Part shown: one piece after another, positions 61,301 to 64,000 of the stretch
How the letters are laid out: every line of letters begins with the position of its first letter
Numbering within the stretch: position 1 is the stretch's first letter
Assembly (NCBI GenBank): GCA_903813345.2
Contig: CAIIXF020000002.1
Span: forward strand, 25,124,455 to 25,188,454
DNA: 64,000 nucleotides
Direction: 5' to 3'
Source of the DNA: Owenia fusiformis
Lineage: Eukaryota; Annelida; Polychaeta; Sabellida; Oweniidae
The notes under the pieces: model-generated
The model's database searches: none
What the model was told of the DNA's origin: nothing
The model's input: only the letters and a program-made list of their open reading frames with translations
Made by a program: the position numbers and the translations under genes

Positions 61301-62441
61301 AATTACAACTTGAGTAAGAACTACAACTTTGGTTATGATTATAATTTGGTTATTAAACTACCCCAGGGTTACTATTACAATTTGGGTTATAATTCAATTG
61401 AGGGTTACCATTGCAATTTGGGTTACAATTGTAATATGCGTTACAATTTTGGTTAAAATAACAACTTGGGTTACAATATAATATAAATAACAAATAATTC
61501 TAGCATTTCTACAAACAGTTGAATGTGTATAAAGTGTATGTGTAATTTTGTGTATAAAATACATATTTGTTATATATGTGTGATAATAAGTACTAAATGC
61601 GTAAGCTACAATACAGTGTAGGGTCAGACAAGTGAAATGATACCTCATCCTCATGGGTAATCTTACCTCCTGTGTTAATTGGGGGAAAACAAACAATCTT
61701 ATATAATTACTATATAATTACAATTAGATCAAACAATTAACAGTCATTTTAAATACATTTCTGTTTGCAGGGTTCCAAACATGTTCTTCAATGTAGAAAA
61801 TGTACTACACTTAATTCAGATTTTCGAATTCTTACAAACGAAACTATGTGTGGTTTTCTCTAGAAAAAGTCAAACCAAACTTTGCAACTTGTTTAGGAAC
61901 CCTACATTCTGGAATATTGGTGGGGTTTTGTACACTCAATTAATGGGTGCACTAAAATTATGTTATGGGGTGCACTATGTAACATACCGGATATGGTAGT
62001 TTTTTCTGTGTATGGTAAAAATTCAAATATTAAAATCATTGTGTAAAAGATTGTTCTGTTCACATTAGAATTACATTGTGTCAACTAATTTGCATATTTA
62101 GTTGAGTCAACTTTTCAAATGTGCTTCAGTGCTCTGTTATTCACTTTAAATTATCACAGTTTTCTATACTTTAACTAGATATTATTTGAAATCAATCAAC
62201 TCAAAATAAATTTTATGAAATTATAAAAATGTGCATTTCAATACATCACTTCTTTTATCAATCAGCAAAACATCAACATATTTATCGTAAATCAACTTAC
62301 CTTTCCTCCAACTATGTTTAACTTTGTCTTAATGAGATCTTTGAATTCGTCCAGATCAAGCTGTCCTGAACCATCCTCATCTGCTTGTTCAAATGCAAGT
62401 TTCAGGTCTTCAAGAAGATCGATGTTGATCTTTTCTTCTAT
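43224..62441 (-). CDS. EF-hand/WD40-repeat protein of the WDR49/EFCAB8/WDY type, 20 exons, 5' end not seen
   Basis: Twenty minus-strand exons join in phase into about 974 codons ending in TGA at 43224-43226. Order, 5' to 3': 62301-62441, 59641-59772, 59036-59194, 58342-58430, 57670-57855, 57355-57472, 56867-56936, 56277-56483, 55922-56070, 55222-55373, 54790-54892, 53465-53651, 53059-53116, 51783-52066, 51185-51336, 47780-47930, 47472-47600, 44392-44576, 43989-44104, 43224-43380. Two EF-hands come first, then many WD40 blades (e.g. RIVRIWNPY, TIKLWDFESG, VIVWNLVSGH, FIKVWDIDGY, TVRLWTYDGR) and a C-terminal tail. Two EF-hands before WD40 propellers in about 1,000 aa is the plan of WDR49/EFCAB8 and the fly Y-linked WDY protein, associated with sperm and motile cilia. 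Calcium-regulated axonemal scaffolding is inferred. Exon 1 has no start codon; it opens with an acceptor, so at least one upstream exon exists. Confidence 0.85.
43490..43745. repeat. Tandem repeat with CCTCTGTAAGTGGAACAC units
   Basis: Two to three units of about 78 bp repeat AATAATGAACCTCTGTAAGTGGAACACATCTCAAGTGGAATG. An inverted version of the same motif (CCACTTACACAGGTTC) closes the block. Related sequence lies at 44160-44285. It resembles the ends of pogo/Tigger-type transposons and lies in the last intron of the WD40 gene. Confidence 0.6.
43989..44104 (-). CDS. WD40/EF-hand gene, exon s
   Basis: Encodes NITPDPIQLLAKQTYYVDDD and KEKPFNKGTGKR, part of the non-WD C-terminal tail. Confidence 0.75.
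44160..44285. repeat. Tandem pair related to the CTGTAAGTGGAACAC repeat
   Basis: TGGAACACCTTCATAAGTGG and TTTTAGAGTCTTATGACC occur twice, about 60 bp apart. Same family as 43490-43745, in the neighbouring intron. Confidence 0.55.
44392..44576 (-). CDS. WD40/EF-hand gene, exon r
   Basis: Encodes GTFGQPDDWDIYNPKTYQDP and a Pro/Asp-rich tail. FGQP-x-x-W is a short motif seen after the last propeller in this type of protein. Donor GTAGAT is weaker than the others. Confidence 0.8.
45177..46720. mobile_element. Element with CAGGGTTCGTACACC ends nested in the mariner-like element
   Basis: The ends CAGGGTTCGTACACCT and AGGTGTGTACGAACCCTG are inverted copies, flanked by AAATA (45172-45176 and 46721-46725). 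Subterminal ATTCCCTGACATTT repeats recur in both orientations near the two ends. The terminal sequence looks like a hAT-type end, but hAT makes 8-bp duplications and only 5 bp match here. No transposase frame is visible, so it is non-autonomous. Confidence 0.65.
46771..47064 (-). pseudogene. Decayed mariner transposase, C-terminal part
   Basis: The frame keeps LLHMENAPAHRS and, about 34 residues on, PYCPDLLTCD, the second and third catalytic blocks of mariner transposases (normally HDNA-type and PYSPDLAPCD). The aspartate of the second block reads Glu (MENA), and the first catalytic block and DNA-binding N-terminus are missing, in part because the nested element and deletions replaced them. 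The enzyme cannot be functional. Confidence 0.75.
47472..47600 (-). CDS. WD40/EF-hand gene, exon q: last WD blade
   Basis: Encodes IKEWRGHIENVTCIDLIEDS and SSSLDHTVRLWTYDGRYV. It lies only 38 bp outside the right end of the mariner element, which therefore sits in the following intron. Confidence 0.85.
47780..47930 (-). CDS. WD40/EF-hand gene, exon p
   Basis: Encodes CMVTAMKVNSDDTRLFTADN and FIKVWDIDGYCLTEKEPNPP. Its 5' half is duplicated just upstream at 47967-48042. Confidence 0.85.
47967..48042 (-). pseudogene. Partial duplicate of WD40-gene exon p
   Basis: The first 70-odd bases of exon p with its acceptor (CTGGAATTG in place of CTGGAAATG on the plus strand) are repeated almost without change (TCCGAG becomes TCTGAG), then the copy ends without a donor. 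A still more decayed trace follows at 48408-48440. The open frame that runs through both copies is not a new exon, because it would repeat the blade start. Confidence 0.7.
48771..48890 (+). repeat. Short MITE/SINE-like family, copy 3
   Basis: It contains ACATGCAAAATGTCACAACC, AAAAAGTTGGAGACTATAAC and CACTTATGGTGGCGACATAA. Intronic in the WD40 gene. Confidence 0.65.
49612..50445. repeat. About 82-bp tandem units, split by a foldback element
   Basis: Units start AGGTTCCTC(T/A)ATATA and contain GGGAGAAGTCTTCAGAAATA. Two lie on the left (about 49619 and 49702) and two on the right (about 50312 and 50395) of the insertion at 49767-50296. Restoring the array by removing the insert gives regular spacing. 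Confidence 0.7.
49767..50296. mobile_element. 530-bp foldback element with TAGGT target duplication
   Basis: The ends CACTGGTGATCCGCTCGATTACAC and GTAATCGAGTGGATCACCAGTG are inverted copies, flanked by TAGGT on both sides (49762-49766 and 50297-50301). The arms pair over most of the length around TTCTTAACTGTTATTCGAAATTC. A truncated relative is at 35626-36044. Overlapping small frames on both strands are products of the palindrome. Confidence 0.8.
51185..51336 (-). CDS. WD40/EF-hand gene, exon o
   Basis: Encodes GDLSVNSLLFLKTR and SSGPRGKIHIWNVFHGGSLM, another blade. The next intron (47931-51184) is the second longest and holds a foldback element, tandem repeats and a partial exon copy. Confidence 0.8.
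51449..51583. repeat. Dispersed repeat of about 140 bp, copy B
   Basis: Homologous to 33081-33222 (TTTTCACGTTAAATCATGG ... TTAGAGTTTGCTTTTTCTTG). Intronic. Confidence 0.65.
51783..52066 (-). CDS. WD40/EF-hand gene, exon n
   Basis: Encodes YIVSVGWDRSINIYSDG, then GHKEDILAIAQCPPNKIATS and YDGEVIVWNLVSGHIF: two WD blades with canonical GH...WN spacing. Confidence 0.85.
52095..52206 (+). repeat. Short MITE/SINE-like family, copy 4
   Basis: GGCATTAACATGCAAAATGTC ... GTTGGAGACTATAACAATAT ... GTGGTTGTGACATAAAT. It is 28 bp upstream (plus-strand right side) of WD40 exon n. Confidence 0.65.
52585..53030. mobile_element. hAT-type MITE with 8-bp target duplication
   Basis: TAGTGGTGCAACTCG at the left and CGAGTTGCACCACTA at the right are perfect 15-bp inverted repeats. 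ATATTCAC flanks the element exactly on both sides (52577-52584 and 53031-53038), the 8-bp duplication typical of hAT. Subterminal ACTCGAGTA motifs recur. No transposase. It lies in a WD40-gene intron, ending 28 bp from exon m. Confidence 0.85.
53059..53116 (-). CDS. WD40/EF-hand gene, exon m
   Basis: A 58-bp exon encoding SDTEPEEVCDVVYVEMNKNR (the final codon is split by the intron). A hAT-type MITE ends 28 bp before it on the plus strand, that is, just inside the following intron. Confidence 0.75.
53465..53651 (-). CDS. WD40/EF-hand gene, exon l
   Basis: Encodes TIKLWDFESGRPVFDF, AHGTEAITCMDFDGTGRRLI and GGRDGCLKVWNYNNGQCLRT: almost two full blades. Confidence 0.85.
53939..54771. mobile_element. 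Interspersed element with ATCCCAACGAAC ends
   Basis: ATCCCAACGAAC (about 53966) is inverted as GTTCGTTGGGAT at about 54758-54769. Between them are repeated blocks (GGCCATTTTGAATTTT, AATCAGAAAAAC) and a GACGGACTGACGGACTGAC microsatellite at 54663-54727. Related pieces lie at 26395-26575 and 46161-46285. Noncoding, intronic. Confidence 0.55.
54790..54892 (-). CDS. WD40/EF-hand gene, exon k
   Basis: Encodes THKEPIHACKYNVQFKQVIT and CSDGS, the H...I..C.Y pattern of a WD blade. Confidence 0.8.
55222..55373 (-). CDS. WD40/EF-hand gene, exon j
   Basis: Encodes VWDVTDQNALLTV and HYSPAAKALCVSTDQLACLH. Continues the blade of the preceding exon (IK|VWD). Confidence 0.8.
55425..55500. mobile_element. 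85-bp hairpin MITE family, copy 2
   Basis: AAAAAGATGGCAGTG and CTGCTGCCATCTTTATAT are inverted copies around an AT-rich loop. Same family as 38741-38826. Intronic, 50 bp from WD40 exon j. Confidence 0.65.
55922..56070 (-). CDS. WD40/EF-hand gene, exon i
   Basis: Encodes MDRIVRIWNPYVPTKPIMML and RGHNAPIFHLF, a textbook WD blade with the GH and W-N positions, then STDKVIK. Confidence 0.85.
56277..56483 (-). CDS. WD40/EF-hand gene, exon h
   Basis: Encodes a charged linker (HVEAQLKEIKDPNAVKDKVK ... RRLEADETVFKIY) followed by KGVKSFDYSMKKNILVTG, the first strand of the second propeller. The linker probably separates two propellers. Confidence 0.8.
56867..56936 (-). CDS. WD40/EF-hand gene, exon g
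   Basis: A short exon encoding LKYYEDLRGVISCSNHANTA plus LVI. Joins in phase 1 to the next exon. Confidence 0.75.
57355..57472 (-). CDS. WD40/EF-hand gene, exon f
   Basis: Encodes IWHKMPKVEGIASTSIENIA and RFVRWKVHGDWIQE. Acceptor TTCTTCTAG, donor GTATGA. Confidence 0.75.
57670..57855 (-). CDS. WD40/EF-hand gene, exon e
   Basis: Encodes DREIQFFELSSFDPYCQISG and LGDDECMVLYGDSQGCINIV, completing one blade and opening the next. Phase 2 at both ends. Confidence 0.8.
58342..58430 (-). CDS. WD40/EF-hand gene, exon d
   Basis: Encodes QKPKWITDFTVMTQYNKFIV, a WD blade start with W-x-x-D-F. Acceptor TTTGTAG, donor GTCAGT, ends in phase 2. Confidence 0.75.
58676..59035. mobile_element. Composite of a Tigger-like end and a nested AGGCCCGTAGCC element
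   Basis: ACAGTCAAACCTGTATATCTAAACACC on the left resembles the ends of pogo/Tigger-type elements. It is interrupted at about 58781-58969 by a second element with ends ACAGGCCCGTAGCCAGGG and TGGCTATGGGCCTGT. A matching tail (GTTAATCTGGTTAAACACAG) follows at 59000-59020. The nested element resembles 35320-35575. Confidence 0.55.
59036..59194 (-). CDS. WD40/EF-hand gene, exon c: first WD blade
   Basis: Encodes HIPAKVVNTPHRDSVLRIG and SQDGITSFWSSNMQL, the first WD-like strand pair. Phase 0 at both ends. Confidence 0.8.
59515..59580 (+). repeat. Short MITE/SINE-like family, partial copy 5
   Basis: GGCATTAACATGACAAAATG ... TTACAGATGCC matches the left half of the family; the right half is missing. 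It is 60 bp from WD40 exon b. Confidence 0.55.
59641..59772 (-). CDS. WD40/EF-hand gene, exon b: EF-hand 2
   Basis: Encodes ENQIDALFYKI and the loop DVSSDGEITWDE, a plausible calcium loop, then FCTYMQLEYAEKEDSY. Phase 0 at both ends. Confidence 0.85.
59985..60052. repeat. Short palindromic TTTCACATTTTATAATGTG repeat
   Basis: TTTCACATTTT(A/T)TAATGTG occurs three times in tandem and ends in GTGAAACAGTGTG. It is a small expansion of a palindromic unit in an intron. Confidence 0.6.
60940..61190. repeat. Degenerate CAAACAAACAAATGGTAGATCAC tandem repeat
   Basis: Units of about 30 bp containing GGACAAACAAACAAATGGTA recur at least five times with divergence. Intronic to the WD40 gene. Confidence 0.65.
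61230..61500. repeat. Degenerate GGTTACAATTTG tandem repeat
   Basis: Units of roughly 15-21 bp (AACTACAACTTGGGTTA type) run through 260 bases and make a 74-codon Tyr/Asn-rich frame (NYNLSKNYNFGYDYNLV). The frame mirrors the repeat period and is not considered a gene. Confidence 0.65.
62301..62441 (-). CDS. WD40/EF-hand gene, exon a: EF-hand 1
   Basis: Encodes EEKINIDLLEDLKLAFEQAD and the canonical loop DEDGSGQLDLDE (positions 1, 3, 5, 7, 9 and 12 all suited to calcium), then F. Acceptor TTTTTAG, donor GTAAGT, phase 0 at both ends. Confidence 0.85.
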
Positions 62442-64000
62442 CTAAAAATCAAATAAAGATTTGAAATTATCAATTTTTAATGAGCACGTGTATTTGAGTA
62501 TTCTGACTTGAGTAATGGGATGGATGTCCATGTATGAAAAGATCTCAAGGGCCTCTGGGAAGACCAGTTTTTTGTACTAATAGCTACCCAGAATAATTAT
62601 AGTTTTCGAAAGAAATCAAACCAAGTCTTGATGCTTTTGTCAAAATAAATATCATGAACACATGAACAAGAATATCCTGATTTCTATAAATTAAAAAACT
62701 TCAGCTAATGATACCTATTGCCAGATGATTCATGAATAGGTAATTAATCCACAAATTGTAAGGCATTCTATACAGATGTATTATTTTCTGGCCAATCAAG
62801 AAAGGAAAACTGTAATAAGGGGAAATATTGATTTTGTGACTGAAAACCCATAAAGTAAGATCTGAATCTATGTAGGGCATAGTAATGACACAATTTTAAA
62901 TGGTTTGTTTCTTTTCAAACTTTTGAATAACATTGCTATTGAAGATATTACAAAAAATTAAACACGGATAAATGAATAGATGATGCGATTTCATAAAATT
63001 GTTTATTCTATGCTAGCTTTAGTTCTCTGCTTAAGCCTCAATGAAACATTTGCATATAGCAAGAACATGTTCATAATAAATCTTTAAACAATAGACTAGA
63101 TGCGAGTAGAAATAATCTTGATTTACATGACTTCGTGACTCTACGTGACTTTATGTGACTTCGGGGAGATTCCCCATAGACCCCATGTTACAAAATCACA
63201 AAAAGTGAAATATCTTTTCTTATATTGGACAGATAACATTTTCTTTTACTGGACATATTTTAATTTACATAACAATTAGATACATAAGGGTAATATGAAA
63301 ATTGAACCACTAAAACAGATGAATTTTAAGTTAAAGGGAACATTCTACTATACCCGCCATGTTATCTGACCCGAACGAGCCACCTGGTGGTGAAACTGGT
63401 AACTCGCATCTGCTTTATTCATTGAGTTTTCAAATTCCTTAAACACCCATTAACTAGATTTAGTCTAAGTGAACTCCATAAACAACCTACCAAAGATGTA
63501 TCATTTCTGATAAATCTGACTGATTCTATACTTGAGACACTCCTTCCAAAATATGATCTTGTCAATGTTTCATTCCTATCAAAGGAAAATAAATGTCCAG
63601 TTGTAGATACCGGAGTTCTTGTATTTTGCTCATTCACCCAAGATACCAAAGACATCTTGCGCTAATTTGCACTACTTTAAAGATGTAACATATTACAGCA
63701 TAAAAATAAGTAAAATGTCGTTTCAGGCATGTGAAGATTCTTTATACTTCCGTAATTTTGATTTCAATCTTCAACGATATAATCCAGTTGTTGTCCACAA
63801 TTTCTAATGCACATATTCATTTAATAGACCTCTTAATTATTTAACTGGTACAAACTAAAACATTTGTAATTTTCTCAGATCATTTCCGATAGATTTTTCC
63901 AATTCAACCTCACATTGATTATACGGTTTCTTGTAGTGAGTGAAATATTGCATCTTAGGTACCTATTTAATTCAAGTTTGTCTTGCATATCCTGTAATCA
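62442..64000. other. 5' flank or upstream intron of the WD40/EF-hand gene
   Basis: The start exon of the WD40 gene should lie here or beyond the window, but no exon in a compatible phase was found. The dispersed repeat at 63301-63403 and a short TGACTTCGTGACTC/TGACTTTATGTGAC repeat at 63129-63165 are present. The 78-codon minus-strand frame at 63419-63655 is not supported. Confidence 0.4.
63301..63403. repeat. Dispersed repeat, copy 2 (about 100 bp)
   Basis: Homologous to 20966-21066 in the same orientation (GAACCACTAAAAC ... CGCCATGTTATCTGACCC ... GCCACCTGGTGGTGAAA). Confidence 0.65.

Noticed and set aside
61232-61456. 74-codon Tyr/Asn-rich frame resembling a silk- or prion-like protein
   Set aside because: It mirrors a degenerate short tandem repeat inside an intron of the WD40 gene on the opposite strand.
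63956-63985. Candidate upstream exon of the WD40 gene (MQDKLELN) with acceptor and donor
   Set aside because: Its only open frame would end in phase 2 and create a stop on joining to the EF-hand exon at 62441, which starts in phase 0.
1-64000. CRISPR arrays, bacterial operons, rRNA genes
   Set aside because: None present. Tandem repeats here lack the repeat-spacer pattern, and the gene structure is eukaryotic.

Overview
This is animal nuclear DNA: AT-rich, gene-sparse, with spliced genes carrying good GT/AG sites and in-phase exons, and crowded with DNA-transposon relics (mariner-like, hAT-like, Helitron-like, foldback elements and many hairpin MITEs) plus one LINE 3' fragment. A ciliary-type WD40/EF-hand gene, a cGAS-like Mab-21 nucleotidyltransferase and the repeat classes suggest a marine invertebrate, perhaps a mollusc or another spiralian. 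That placement is an inference; nothing in the window proves the taxon.

Layout. 1-5.5 kb: a mariner-type MITE (26-878) with another inverted-repeat element inside it, then a 4.4-kb near-perfect palindrome (1111-5509) centred on an array of 21-bp repeats. 5.5-32 kb: mostly no convincing genes. It holds a minus-strand coding exon at 13307-13756 (probably the first exon of a gene whose remainder is not seen), a 52-bp minisatellite, hairpin MITEs, a LINE remnant, a Helitron-like element with about 450-bp core repeats (29584-31010), and an intact stray copy, on the minus strand, of the last exon of the gene at 32-34.8 kb.

32-41 kb: the most interesting part. A four-exon plus-strand gene (32086-34800) encodes a predicted secreted, furin-site-bearing, cysteine-rich protein of about 278 aa that I do not recognise; its third and fourth exons have decayed duplicates beside them. 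An intronless 552-aa ORF (37042-38700) is a cGAS-like/Mab-21 nucleotidyltransferase with its catalytic residues intact and an N-terminal hydrophobic segment. A 98-aa single-pass membrane ORF lies at 40055-40351 on the minus strand.

43-62.5 kb: twenty exons on the minus strand (43224-62441) join in phase into about 974 codons with two EF-hands followed by many WD40 repeats, resembling the WDR49/EFCAB8/WDY family of axonemal or sperm proteins. The start codon is not in the exons seen. Its introns carry nested transposons, including a mariner element with a dead transposase, a hAT-type MITE with 8-bp target duplications, a foldback element that splits a tandem array, and a partial exon duplication.

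The genes do not form an operon and need not act together. The nearness of a secreted Cys-rich protein and a cGAS-like gene could hint at immune functions, but this is speculation.
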